A stretch of 64,000 nucleotides of DNA from Roseihalotalea indica (GCF_022458895.1 NZ_JAINFL010000006.1:434001-498000); one strand, 5' to 3'. Shown: positions 35,802 to 45,149, numbered from the stretch's first letter. A program made the numbers and translations. The notes: generated by a model not told the origin, from the sequence alone.

Positions 35802-35848
35802 GCAGCGTCAGCAATCAGGTAATACCCGGTTGCTGACGCTGCTTTTTT
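35802..35848 (+). terminator. intrinsic terminator of the feo operon
   Basis: A perfect 13-base stem (GCAGCGTCAGCAA at 35802-35814 and its complement at 35830-35842) with a 15-base loop is followed by six T residues (35843-35848), 44 bases after the last feo gene stop. Confidence 0.92.
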
Positions 35849-35938
35849 GCATTTAAACGCCGGAAGTTATTTTAGTGTAGGGTTTAAACGTTCCATCCTA
35901 GTCAGAACTCTGTTCCATTTCTGGGTTTTTATCAACTA

Positions 35939-36040
35939 ATGCCTAATGAATTGGAAGAAATAGTAAGGGCGGGTACCAACACTGCCTGTGCGCCCGTGCA
36001 GGGAGGAAGCAGCATTGTGATGATGCTATATCGGCATCTT
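35939..36040 (+). ncRNA. ffs: candidate small structured RNA, possibly small SRP RNA
   Basis: This stretch lies in a 341-base gap between the feo terminator and the T9SS operon. It contains GGAAGCAGC at 36005-36013, identical to the conserved 3' side of the SRP RNA binding loop. CTGC (35982-35985) can pair with GCAG (36009-36012), CCTGTGC with GTGCAGG as an inner hairpin, and ATGCC at 35939-35943 with GGCAT at 36034-36038 closes the element, giving about 100 bases, the size of the small bacterial SRP RNA. Against this, the inner loop does not show the standard CAGG-tetraloop order seen in E. coli 4.5S RNA, so the identification is uncertain. Confidence 0.4.
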
Positions 36041-36189
36041 CTGCTACTTTTGTAGGGAATGATGCTTAATTTACTGAAAGTTTATCCCCTTTTTCTTAAT
36101 TTTCAGACAAATCCTTTTCCAGGCAATTGGATTATTTTTATTTTCATCCTCGGTTTCAAGATTTTTTCCGGGAATTTTTAAGCACAGCT

Positions 36190-37365
36190 ATGTATAGAGG
36201 GTATTTTATTGGGTTTGTTTTTATGCTCGGAGGGCATACTCTACTGCAGGCTCAATCTCTTTATATTAGCGAAAATCAAATTTTAAGTATAAGCGCGGGT
36301 GCAACAGTAACCCTGCAAAGCTCTATGACTAACCAGGGTATCCTCACGAATCAGGGAACCATCTCTGTGCCTGGGGACTGGAGTAATACTCGGAGTTATG
36401 CCGGAGACGGGAAAGTAGTGCTGGTGGGAGCCGACGATCAATTGATTCAGCATCAGAACCAAACTTTTGGAACCTTAGTGGTAGAGGGGGGAGGTAGAAA
36501 AATACTAGAGAGCCCGGTCAACATTGCCGATACACTATATCTAACCTTGGGGTTATTAGAAGCCTCTTCAGCAAATGTTATTCAGTTACTACCAGAGGCA
36601 ACTGTAGACGGGGGAAATGCTGAATCGTATGTGCTGGGACCTATTCAATGTTCCGGAACCGGGTATCGGTACATTCCCATTGGCACAGAAGAAGAATTTG
36701 CCCCCCTTGTTCTGGAAGACGTGCAGGGAGTCAATCCCCGGTTGCAAGTATCAGTAATCAGTCCTAATCCTGATTCTGAAGAAGGAGAGAGGTTGGAGAG
36801 AATCAGTCAGTATCGCTATTGGAACCTGGAATTGATTGACGGAAGCTTTGATGGTTCGCTTGCCACTTTACCCGTTAGTTCCGAAGATGGGTTTTCAGAT
36901 CTGGTAGGTGCGGTTGTAGCGCAGGCTGATAAAGTTGGCGGCCCCTATACCAATCTTGGTCAATCAACCCGGCAAGGCACTCCGCAGGATGGGTGGGTTA
37001 CGAGCCGTCTGCCGGTTAATCAATCTATTCTGGCGTTGGGCTTAACAACCGAGTATGCGGTGGAAAACAGCGTGGTTGTCCCATCTGCCTTTGCACCGCA
37101 AGCTCAGAATGTAGAAGACCGTCAGCTGAAGGTTTATGCCGTTAACCTGGTGCCGGATCAGTTTTCTTTCATCATCTTTAACCGCTGGGGGCAGGTTGTC
37201 TATCAGACCGATGTTTTATCTGAAGCCTTGGCAGAAGGGTGGAATGGAATCGGATCACAAACGAATGACCCTGTGCCGGCCGGCGTTTATCATTATGTGT
37301 TGCGCGGTAGGTTTGAAACCAATCAAACCGTAGAAAAAACGGGCTCTATTACCTTGTTTCGCTGA
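36190..37365 (+). CDS. secreted protein with gliding-type (CHU_C / T9SS type B) C-terminal domain
   Basis: A 391-residue protein with a signal peptide (about 1-22, ending LLQAQ). The middle is a repetitive beta region with short Gly/Asn-rich strands (TNQGILTNQGTISVPGDW) like those in Bacteroidota surface proteins. The last 95 or so residues form the gliding-motility-associated C-terminal domain (PSAFAPQA, FNRWGQVVYQ, GVYHYVLRG), the type B sorting signal that targets cargo to the type IX system. The frame opens upstream at 36127, but the ATG at 36190 begins the signal peptide. The PorP/SprF gene starts 1 base after its stop. Confidence 0.88.
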   Translation: MYRGYFIGFVFMLGGHTLLQAQSLYISENQILSISAGATVTLQSSMTNQGILTNQGTISVPGDWSNTRSYAGDGKVVLVGADDQLIQHQNQTFGTLVVEGGGRKILESPVNIADTLYLTLGLLEASSANVIQLLPEATVDGGNAESYVLGPIQCSGTGYRYIPIGTEEEFAPLVLEDVQGVNPRLQVSVISPNPDSEEGERLERISQYRYWNLELIDGSFDGSLATLPVSSEDGFSDLVGAVVAQADKVGGPYTNLGQSTRQGTPQDGWVTSRLPVNQSILALGLTTEYAVENSVVVPSAFAPQAQNVEDRQLKVYAVNLVPDQFSFIIFNRWGQVVYQTDVLSEALAEGWNGIGSQTNDPVPAGVYHYVLRGRFETNQTVEKTGSITLFR

Positions 37366-37366
37366 T

Positions 37367-38428
37367 ATGCACGCAACAAAACTACATATCACCCTGATAG
37401 GCCTGCTCGTCAGTAATATGGTCTGCTGGCACCAAGCTCAAGGGCAGAAAATACGGTTTTCGCAATATCAGGCTGCGCCCATCTATGTAAACCCCGCCAT
37501 GACCGGCGCTTCTTCTAATCCTGTAATTCATCTGAACTCCCGCTTTCAGCAGTTTGGTGCGGTGGCCTATAGAACCGGCGTTGCTTCTATTGCCCTGCCA
37601 TTATTTCTTTCTGAACGGGAAGAACTGTCCAGTGGTGGAATTGCAGCAAGCTTTTTGCAGGATGTCGCTGGCCAAAGCGGTGAGTACCGGACCAGTTGTG
37701 CGCAGTTGAGTGCTGCTTATAATGTGTATCTGAACCGATATGGAACCCAATGGTTCAGTTTAGGCATCCAAACGGGCTATCAGCAGACAAGCGTAAATTT
37801 CTCTGCCTTGCAATGGCCTTCTCAACTTCGTTATAATGGCTTTACCAGCGGTACAAATCCCTCAGAAGCCTACAATAATCAGTTGGGGTTTTTTGGTATT
37901 GATGCGGGAATACTCTGGATGTACGATCCAACCACGAATCCGCTTCAGGACTCGCCACCGTTTCGTTTATTTGCCGGATTTAGTGTAAACCATCTGAATG
38001 AGCCTTCGCTACGTTGGATCTCCAGTTCCGATAATGCTTTGGCAAGGGGATATTGTGCTCAGACGGGCGGGACATTTACGTTGAGTCATCGTTTATTTTT
38101 ATCGCCGGATGTGCTGGCTATGTGGCAGGATCAGTTTTTTACTTACCAAGTGGGCAGCATGTTTACCTACCAGACTCAATACAGTACGCCTACCAACCCT
38201 GTACCTTCCGACCTTAAACTGATGGCTGGAACCTGGTATCGGGAGGATGCTGCTATGGTTTTCCTGATTGGCCTGGGTGGGCGGAAATGGCAAGCGGCGA
38301 TCTCTTACGATGCCAATACTTCCTCTGACCGGAGGGGCCTGTCTAATCAATATGCTATGGAGGTATCTCTTCAGTACCAGTGGTTTACTAATAAATCACC
38401 AAAAAAGCAGTCAACTCCTTTATTCTAG
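37367..38428 (+). CDS. PorP/SprF-family type IX secretion membrane protein
   Basis: A 353-residue outer-membrane barrel of the PorP/SprF family, recognised by the start of the mature protein, RFSQYQAAPIYVNPAMTG, and the alternating aromatic strands that follow. A signal peptide precedes it (about 1-26). SprF-type proteins sit next to, and are needed for, surface display of type B (CHU_C) cargo. Its position 1 base after such a cargo gene strongly suggests a matched pair. A TPR/OmpA gene follows after 2 bases. Confidence 0.92.
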   Translation: MHATKLHITLIGLLVSNMVCWHQAQGQKIRFSQYQAAPIYVNPAMTGASSNPVIHLNSRFQQFGAVAYRTGVASIALPLFLSEREELSSGGIAASFLQDVAGQSGEYRTSCAQLSAAYNVYLNRYGTQWFSLGIQTGYQQTSVNFSALQWPSQLRYNGFTSGTNPSEAYNNQLGFFGIDAGILWMYDPTTNPLQDSPPFRLFAGFSVNHLNEPSLRWISSSDNALARGYCAQTGGTFTLSHRLFLSPDVLAMWQDQFFTYQVGSMFTYQTQYSTPTNPVPSDLKLMAGTWYREDAAMVFLIGLGGRKWQAAISYDANTSSDRRGLSNQYAMEVSLQYQWFTNKSPKKQSTPLF

Positions 38429-38430
38429 GC

Positions 38431-40875
38431 ATGTCGTATTCGAAGCTTATTCACGTTTTCACTTTTGTTTTGATGGTAGGAGTCTTGGTGCTGGGCCGGT
38501 GGGGTAAAGGTTACAGTCAATCATTAAATGGTGGAAATGCCGGAAAGATGGGTGACCAGTATTTTGAGGCCCAGCAATATTACCGGGCAGTTCAGTACTA
38601 TCTGGTAGCCTTAAAGCAGGATAGCTCCGACTACCAGCGGGCTTTCCGGCTGGCCGAGAGCTACCGGCAACAATTTAACTATCGTGAGGCGCTGCCCTGG
38701 TATACCTTAGTTCATCAAGAAGCTAGTCGTAATTTTCCGGAAGCAATATACTATCAGGGCCTGATGCTTAAGAATCTGGGCCGCTGTAGTGAGGCAATTT
38801 CCCTGTTTAAAGAATTACAGGAGCAACCCATTGCCTCAATGGGAAGAATGAAGGAGAATATAGCAACTGCATTGCAGGGATGTTACGAAATGCAGCTTTC
38901 TGCTGCCGAATTTTCGGCTGTACGTTTGCACAAACTGGACTCTCCGGTAAATTCCGCTTACCATGATTACGCACCTCTGATTTTAAAAAATGACTCTATA
39001 CTGGCTATTACCAGCACCCGCTTTTCAGACAAGAAGCGCTTATCCTATCGGTTTGGTGAAAATAATGCCAATTTCTTTGAGTTTCAGCTAAAAGATGGTG
39101 GGTGGAACCCTTCGTCCATCCTGGCTAAAAACTTAAATACCAAAGCCAGCGAAGGGGCGGGGTATTATGTACCGGGGAGAAATGAATTTTACTATACATT
39201 TTGTCCTGACAACCAGCTCTGCGAAATTCAGGTCATCCGCCAGGAAGAAGGGCGGTGGACTGCCCCTCAATCATTGCCTGAAACTATTAATCAAAAGAAT
39301 ACTAATACTAAGCATCCAGCTTTATCTCTAACCGGAGATACGCTTTTTTTTGTGTCTGACCGGTCGGGCGGAGTAGGGGGAACGGATATCTGGATGAGCC
39401 TTCGTTCCGGTGACAATACCTGGACACCACCGCTGTGCCTTGATTCTCTAGTGAATACCACTTCTGATGAAGTAACCCCTTTTTATAATAGCAATGAAAG
39501 GCTGCTGGTTTTTGCTTCTAATGGTCACGAGGGGTTTGGTGGCATGGATTCGTACCTTATCAGTGACTACGGTAATTCAGCCAAAAGGCAGCGACATCAT
39601 TTGCCTTTGCCTTTCAACTCCAGTGCTGACGATGGTTACATGGTACTTGGCAAGCAACTAGGATATATGTCATCGCATCAAGGTGGTAATTTTGATATTT
39701 ACCTCTTCCGGAAAGAACGCTCTCAAACCTGGCAGGAGTGCTTGTTAGGAAGGCAGGTTCTGTCTGAGGTTATAAACAACGGGCGCCGTTCTATCTTTAA
39801 AGACCAGGTTATTACTACAAATATTAGTGTGCCTGGCGAAACCAGGGACTGGATTCAGGTGCAGGCAGCCCAGCAGAAACGGTTAGAGTCCGGTGCTACC
39901 CGGTTCATTCTAAATTCTGATGTTAATGATATTCGGTTTCAGCAAAGCCGCCAACAAAATCGTCAGAGTTCACCCAATCAGGTGTCGTCGGTTTCGCTGA
40001 GCAGTATCGTCTCTCAGCAAGCAGATAGCCTGCTGGAGTTAACTACCTTCTCAACCGATACTTTAGTTAATGCTGATTTCGGAGTAATTACCGGAACTTT
40101 GCGCTATGGGGTAGAAGCAACACCTTTGTCCCGGCAAACGGTGCAATTAAGAGATGGTAATGGCGAGGTGATCAAAATTACTACAACGAATGCTTTGGGG
40201 AATTTCAGAATGGTAAACATCCAGCCTAATGCAGAATACTCCCTGGTGCTGGCGGTAGACTCCTTGATGGATTCCTTACAGGTAGAGGATTTGCAGTTAA
40301 GAGCTCTAGAGAGCAATGTGCCTACCCAGGCATACGAACCTATCTTTTATGATTTCAACCAGGATGGTTTACGTCCGGAGGCGCAAAAGGTGTTGGAAGA
40401 GCTGGCCGATTTTTATCAGGAACATCCCAGTATCTCTATTGAGATTAATGCCTTTACCGATAGTTTGGGAAATGATGAATATAATCTGTTGCTAAGCCAG
40501 AAACGGGGAGAGATGGCGTTTAATTATCTTATTGAGCAGGGGGTAGACCGGTCTGCACTGGCAATTAATGCCGAAGGAGTTTCTACGGCGTATACATCTA
40601 CCAATGCTTTTGTCAGTCAGCAACTGAACCGGCGGGTGGAATTTGATATTTTTGGATTAGATTCAACATTGCAATCCGATGTGATCACTCGTATTATGAG
40701 GCCCAATGTTGATGGGGGAACACTTTTAGAAAGCACCGGAATGACGGAGGAAGAATTCCGGCAGCTCAATGGAATTTCCTTGGACCAGATCCGGCCCTAT
40801 AAACCGTTGAGAATACAACGGTCTGTTGCCGCTGATGATGACCGGCTATTTTATCGAATTATGGATATAAATTGA
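38431..40875 (+). CDS. OmpA-family protein with TPR and beta-propeller repeats (PorE/SprE-cluster type)
   Basis: An 814-residue envelope protein with an N-terminal membrane or signal segment (about 8-26), TPR-like helices (about 35-145), a WD40-like PD40 beta-propeller region (about 180-420; repeats such as KHPALSLTGDTLFFVSDRSGG), a carboxypeptidase-regulatory-like domain (about 550-625), and an OmpA peptidoglycan-binding domain (about 634-735, with IFYDFNQDGL and NAFTDSLGNDEYN). After OmpA, about 75 residues remain, including a LysM-like stretch (about 758-797). This architecture is known from PorE-like T9SS anchors. Part of the four-gene operon. Confidence 0.88.
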   Translation: MSYSKLIHVFTFVLMVGVLVLGRWGKGYSQSLNGGNAGKMGDQYFEAQQYYRAVQYYLVALKQDSSDYQRAFRLAESYRQQFNYREALPWYTLVHQEASRNFPEAIYYQGLMLKNLGRCSEAISLFKELQEQPIASMGRMKENIATALQGCYEMQLSAAEFSAVRLHKLDSPVNSAYHDYAPLILKNDSILAITSTRFSDKKRLSYRFGENNANFFEFQLKDGGWNPSSILAKNLNTKASEGAGYYVPGRNEFYYTFCPDNQLCEIQVIRQEEGRWTAPQSLPETINQKNTNTKHPALSLTGDTLFFVSDRSGGVGGTDIWMSLRSGDNTWTPPLCLDSLVNTTSDEVTPFYNSNERLLVFASNGHEGFGGMDSYLISDYGNSAKRQRHHLPLPFNSSADDGYMVLGKQLGYMSSHQGGNFDIYLFRKERSQTWQECLLGRQVLSEVINNGRRSIFKDQVITTNISVPGETRDWIQVQAAQQKRLESGATRFILNSDVNDIRFQQSRQQNRQSSPNQVSSVSLSSIVSQQADSLLELTTFSTDTLVNADFGVITGTLRYGVEATPLSRQTVQLRDGNGEVIKITTTNALGNFRMVNIQPNAEYSLVLAVDSLMDSLQVEDLQLRALESNVPTQAYEPIFYDFNQDGLRPEAQKVLEELADFYQEHPSISIEINAFTDSLGNDEYNLLLSQKRGEMAFNYLIEQGVDRSALAINAEGVSTAYTSTNAFVSQQLNRRVEFDIFGLDSTLQSDVITRIMRPNVDGGTLLESTGMTEEEFRQLNGISLDQIRPYKPLRIQRSVAADDDRLFYRIMDIN

Positions 40876-40919
40876 TGTAACTTTACCGTTATATCATTGA
40901 ACTACTGACTAACCGATTT

Positions 40920-42779
40920 ATGAGATTTATTTACTTCATTTTGGGTTTACTTTTTTGTGGGGCGCTCTCGGGCCAGTTAATGGCACAATCAGTGGGGGTA
41001 GGAACTAATACCCCAAGTTCAAATGCCGCGCTGCATGTAGTATCTCAAAATAACAATCAAGGCATTCTCATTCCCAGTCTCAGCACCGAACAACGAACCA
41101 GTGCTGACTTTGTAAACAATCTCTCATCTGAAGACAATGGACTGTTGGTGTTTGACCTGACCGAGAAGCGTTTTTATTTTTGGTCAGATGATGCATGGAT
41201 GCCTTTGGTTAGCGGAACGCTAGGGCAAATTTTGGAAGCTGGGGAAGGTATTACTATTAATGAGCAAAGTCAAATTGTCAACATTGGTGATGTTGATTCA
41301 ACTAATGATGTAACTGTACAGACGGTCGCAGCGGGGGATGTTACCGGAATATTCGCCAATCTGCAATTATCAGAGCAATCGGTAGAAACCACAAACTTAG
41401 CCGATAATGCAGTAGTGTCATCAAAAATTGCTGATGAAACTATTCTGCCCGATGATCTGGCCTCCCCGGGAGCTGGTAAAGTACTTATTACCACAAACGC
41501 CGGTACGGTATTTTGGGAGAATCAAACATTATTTGGTGAAACGTTTCTTGAATTTGGCAATGTATACGTTGGTAATGCCGGAAATAAGCCATCAGCAGTA
41601 GACCTTAGAGGAGAAGGAAATATACTGATTGGTGGTGGTACAAATGTGAGCGTACAGGAAGTTAAGGGAGATATTACAATGGATGGCCTCGCCAATGCCG
41701 AACTGACCTCTAACTCGGTCGCATCTACGGAAATCTTAGATGGTTCGGTTACTACTATTGATATTGCCGACGAAGCTATCACAAGTGTTAAAATATTAGA
41801 TGGTTCTATAAGCAGCGCTGATCTCTCGGCTGATGCGGTGGGTTCTGGTACCATTGTTAACGAAACCATTCTCAATGAAGATATTGGTGTAACGGCTGGA
41901 ATCCAGGTAAGTAAACTGGAAGCAATGGCTACCGGAACCATCATTTTTGGTAACGCCGGTGTGCCTACAATAGGTGCTATTGGCGGTGCTATTAGTGTTG
42001 ATGAAACGGGTGCTGTTACGTTAAATACATTAACAGCGGTGGATATTGATGGTGGCACTATTGATAACACACCCATTGGGGGTACAACACCTTCCACCGG
42101 AGATTTCACAACATTAACGGCGGTTGATGGGAATTTTACTACTCTAACTGCTACTGACGGCAATGGTATTCTTAATTTGAATGCCGATAATCTTGCTATT
42201 GGCACCTTGCCCAGTGATCGCTTCCCCGATTTAATTACTGCTGGCACCTATGGCGGTGGCCCCAATCATGTGGAATCCATTACCGTTGATGCAAAAGGGC
42301 GAGTGACAGCGGTTGCCTTTGGACCATCGCCCAGTGACATTCGACTAAAAGAAAATATTCAAGAGTTACATTATTCACCTCAAAACCTGAATCAACTTCA
42401 GGCCTATCACTATACCTGGAAAGAAAACCAGTTTGGAAACAAGCCTCAGATTGGCCTAATCGCTCAGGAGGTAGAAAAAGTGTATCCTGAACTGGTACAA
42501 ACTCGCTCAGATGGCTACAAGGGGGTTAATTATGAAGGCTTAATTCCTGTGCTGGTAGAAGCAGCTAAAGCCCAGCAGGACTCTATTCATGCCCTCCAGA
42601 CACAGAATCAATCATTAGAGAACAAGGTGGCTGAATTGGAAGCAAGTTTAGAAAACCAGTCCCAGTTACTAAAAGCATTAGAGGCACAAGTGAAAGAGTT
42701 AATGAACCATCTGGCCGCTACGGAATCACCATCGGTAACTGAGACCGAAGCCAAAGACGTGCGGGGAACCGATCGCTAG
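40920..42779 (+). CDS. S74 tail-fibre-domain surface protein
   Basis: A 619-residue secreted protein with a signal peptide (about 1-22, ending LMAQ). Residues about 110-440 are repetitive, with recurring short beta/coil units (GSVTTIDIADEAITS, GSISSADLSADAV) typical of trimeric fibres. An S74 intramolecular chaperone domain starts at about 472 (SDIRLKENIQ, then IGLIAQEVEKVYPELV), followed by a coiled coil (about 540-600). In phage fibres this domain trimerises and self-cleaves. It starts 45 bases after the TPR/OmpA stop and is probably the last gene of the operon. Its 3' end overlaps a convergent gene by 54 bases. Confidence 0.85.
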   Translation: MRFIYFILGLLFCGALSGQLMAQSVGVGTNTPSSNAALHVVSQNNNQGILIPSLSTEQRTSADFVNNLSSEDNGLLVFDLTEKRFYFWSDDAWMPLVSGTLGQILEAGEGITINEQSQIVNIGDVDSTNDVTVQTVAAGDVTGIFANLQLSEQSVETTNLADNAVVSSKIADETILPDDLASPGAGKVLITTNAGTVFWENQTLFGETFLEFGNVYVGNAGNKPSAVDLRGEGNILIGGGTNVSVQEVKGDITMDGLANAELTSNSVASTEILDGSVTTIDIADEAITSVKILDGSISSADLSADAVGSGTIVNETILNEDIGVTAGIQVSKLEAMATGTIIFGNAGVPTIGAIGGAISVDETGAVTLNTLTAVDIDGGTIDNTPIGGTTPSTGDFTTLTAVDGNFTTLTATDGNGILNLNADNLAIGTLPSDRFPDLITAGTYGGGPNHVESITVDAKGRVTAVAFGPSPSDIRLKENIQELHYSPQNLNQLQAYHYTWKENQFGNKPQIGLIAQEVEKVYPELVQTRSDGYKGVNYEGLIPVLVEAAKAQQDSIHALQTQNQSLENKVAELEASLENQSQLLKALEAQVKELMNHLAATESPSVTETEAKDVRGTDR

Positions 42780-43373
42780 TTCGGCATGAGCGCCCACATT
42801 AGGGGTGAAATACTTTTCTCCACCTAACAGAATAAACTGCGGGGCAAAAGCACCTCCCAGTGCAAAGTTAATAACTCGATCCAGCACATCTACCGGAAAC
42901 CCGGTTTCAGTGTCAACATTCCAGTTTGAGAAGCCAAGTCGCAGGCCGCTGTATAATTGAAAGGATGGTTGGCGAACGTAGTAAAAGTGGCCTATAGCAG
43001 CAACGTTCCACTTATTAGCTATCAATCCGTAACGTTGCGCATTGTTATCGTTTGGGTCTTGATATGTTAAGGAAAAATGCTGGTAGGCAACTCCGGCCCC
43101 TACACTTACCCGTTTAAAAGGAGAATAAAGATACATCCCGCCAATAACGGGAAGTCTATCCATGTTTACGCCATTTATAATTTCAAAATAATTGGCAATG
43201 TTTGAAAGAATCCCGGAAGCACTAAAGCCAATGCCTAGGCGGGCATTATGAGCATAAGTGGCCGGAATGCGACTGGGTACAGGCTTCTTTTCCTGCGCCT
43301 GGCCGCCTAGGGAGAAAAAACTAATTAGCGCTACGGTCAGGATTGCTCTGCTGAGTGAGCACCTGCGCCACAT
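42726..43373 (-). CDS. outer-membrane beta-barrel protein of unknown function
   Basis: A 215-residue protein from Met at 43373. A signal peptide (about 1-27, ending GGQAQ) leads into a small barrel of about eight strands with aromatic residues in alternate positions and a C-terminal ...SYRW, a typical outer-membrane-assembly signal. The frame opens at 43424, but the first 17 residues do not fit a signal peptide. Even with the later start it overlaps the 3' end of the dipeptidase gene by 53 bases, and its own 3' end overlaps the convergent S74 gene by 54 bases. Function unknown. Confidence 0.72.
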   Translation of the reverse strand: MWRRCSLSRAILTVALISFFSLGGQAQEKKPVPSRIPATYAHNARLGIGFSASGILSNIANYFEIINGVNMDRLPVIGGMYLYSPFKRVSVGAGVAYQHFSLTYQDPNDNNAQRYGLIANKWNVAAIGHFYYVRQPSFQLYSGLRLGFSNWNVDTETGFPVDVLDRVINFALGGAFAPQFILLGGEKYFTPNVGAHAELAIGSPHVFGFGLSYRW

Positions 43374-44565
43374 CCTGTACTTCGTTCCAAACTCTGAATA
43401 CGTTCTTATAGCAAATTTTCTCAATGTCTTCGTCAGTATATCCGCGTTTTAGTAGCTCGGCAATCAGGTTAGGGTAGTCAGAGGCATCTTTCAGGCCTGT
43501 CGGAAGCGTATCGCCTACGCCATCAAAATCAGATCCCAAGCCCACATGATCAATTCCCACCAGTTGCACGACATGATCAACATGATCAGCCACCTTCTGA
43601 ACGGTGGAGAAAGCCGGATTGTTTTTGCGATACTCGGCAATATAAGCTCGTGAAGCTGAATCCTCATAGGTCAGGTTACGCTCCTCCATCCACTTGGATA
43701 AGTGAGCCCGGGCCTCCTCAGACTTTTCACGGATTTCGCCATCCAGAAAACCAGAACCAAAGTTAATTTGAATGACCCCACCATTGGCGGCTAATTTTTT
43801 CAACATATCGTCATTCATGTTCCGTTCAAAGCCAGGTACAAAAGCCCGACAGGAAGAATGAGAAGCGATAACCGGAGCTTTAGTGGTGTTCATAACATCA
43901 TAAAAGGCGCTGTCTGAAATATGAGATACATCCACCATAATACCCACCCGATTCATTTCCTTCACCACCTCTTCGCCAAAGGGGCTTAAGCCATTCCAGA
44001 CGCGGGTGCTATCGTACGAAGAGTCACTGATCTGATTAGGCTTGCCGTGGGTCAGGGTAATATAGCGAATACCCCGGTCGAAGAAATATTGCACATTTTC
44101 AATGGAGTCTCCAATGGGGGCGCCATTTTCCATACCCATGGGCAGTGAGATTAAGCCCTTGTCAAAGTTTTCCTGGATGTCCTGAGGAGAGTTAGCTAGT
44201 GCAAATTTATCCGGAAACTCTGCCGGAATATTTTGCACCATGTCGATGAGAGAATCAGCCAGTTCCTTAGCTCCACCGGTTTCCTGATAGGATGAAGGAA
44301 TATAGATTGACATGAACGGACTATCAAGGCCTCCTTTCTGCGCTTTGGGATAGTCGAAGTCACCTTGCGTTTCATTTTCAATATCCTTAATATATTCTTT
44401 CTGTAATCGAAATCCCGAGACCTTGAGGCGATAAGGTAAATCTACGTGCCCATCGATAATAATGAACTGATGAGCCAGCTTGTCGGCCCGCTCCTGAGTA
44501 TCATCCTGAGCAAATGCTATCTGGCTTAAAAAACATAACGAGAGAAGATAGGTAAAGCTGCGCAT
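43321..44565 (-). CDS. membrane dipeptidase, M19 family
   Basis: A 414-residue metalloprotease of the renal dipeptidase family, with a signal peptide (about 1-20, ending AFAQ). The zinc ligands are visible: H40-x-D42 in DGHVDLPYRL, Glu in the GMENGAP stretch, His in ASHSSCRAF and Asp in GSDFDGVGD near the C-terminus. It would hydrolyse dipeptides in the periplasm or at the surface. Its 3' end overlaps the start of the outer-membrane barrel gene on the same strand; no other operon partner is close. Confidence 0.93.
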   Translation of the reverse strand: MRSFTYLLSLCFLSQIAFAQDDTQERADKLAHQFIIIDGHVDLPYRLKVSGFRLQKEYIKDIENETQGDFDYPKAQKGGLDSPFMSIYIPSSYQETGGAKELADSLIDMVQNIPAEFPDKFALANSPQDIQENFDKGLISLPMGMENGAPIGDSIENVQYFFDRGIRYITLTHGKPNQISDSSYDSTRVWNGLSPFGEEVVKEMNRVGIMVDVSHISDSAFYDVMNTTKAPVIASHSSCRAFVPGFERNMNDDMLKKLAANGGVIQINFGSGFLDGEIREKSEEARAHLSKWMEERNLTYEDSASRAYIAEYRKNNPAFSTVQKVADHVDHVVQLVGIDHVGLGSDFDGVGDTLPTGLKDASDYPNLIAELLKRGYTDEDIEKICYKNVFRVWNEVQDVAQVLTQQSNPDRSAN

Positions 44566-44633
44566 AGGTAGAATTTTTGAGTAAAGTCTTAAATATACTA
44601 CGAAAATCTGACTATGGACGCTGTCGCAGAATT

Positions 44634-45149
44634 TTATTCTGATTCAAACCAGGAAGCGTACATGGTGTAATTATTCGCAATACGCTTCATTCGCTCCCGG
44701 TGCGAAGCGTCTAATGTCTTTATTTTGCGGGCGGGTACTCCGGCATACAAGGTATCCGGTTCAACAATAGTATTTTCTAAAACGACTGCACCGGCGGCGA
44801 TAAATGCTCCCTTTTGCACAACCGCATGGTCCATCACAATGGCTCCCATTCCTACCAGCACATAGTCTTCCAGCGTGCAACCATGCACCAGCGCCCGGTG
44901 CCCGACTGATACATAATTTCCAATGGTAGTGTCTGCCTGCTGATAGGTGCCATGAATAATTGTACCATCCTGAATATTAGTATGATGGCCCACCGTGATG
45001 CTGGCTACATCTCCCCGTAACACAGTGTTGAACCAGATACTACAGGAGTCACCCAGCGAGACATCGCCGATGAGAGTAGCGGTAGGAGCCAGGAAACATT
45101 CTTGTCCCACTTTGGGGGTGAAATCTCGTACAGTAATGATATGCGGCAT
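44634..45149 (-). CDS. gamma-carbonic anhydrase-family protein
   Basis: A 171-residue left-handed beta-helix protein of the gamma-carbonic anhydrase family. Hexapeptide repeats run through the sequence, and the three zinc-binding histidine positions are found in IIHGTYQQ, VGHRALVHGC. Several family members bind metal but lack activity, so hydration of carbon dioxide is not proven. The gene stands alone; the terminator at 45173-45214 lies upstream of its start. Confidence 0.9.
   Translation of the reverse strand: MPHIITVRDFTPKVGQECFLAPTATLIGDVSLGDSCSIWFNTVLRGDVASITVGHHTNIQDGTIIHGTYQQADTTIGNYVSVGHRALVHGCTLEDYVLVGMGAIVMDHAVVQKGAFIAAGAVVLENTIVEPDTLYAGVPARKIKTLDASHRERMKRIANNYTMYASWFESE

Noticed and set aside
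41522..42247. 241-codon open frame on the minus strand
   Set aside because: It lies antisense to the repetitive part of the S74 gene, has low-complexity composition rich in Val, Pro and Ser, and no start context or signal peptide; it is a shadow of the repeat codons.
40920..42779. S74 tail-fibre domain as sign of a prophage
   Set aside because: There are no capsid, terminase or integrase genes nearby, and the gene belongs to a T9SS-type operon with a signal peptide, so it is more likely a bacterial surface protein.
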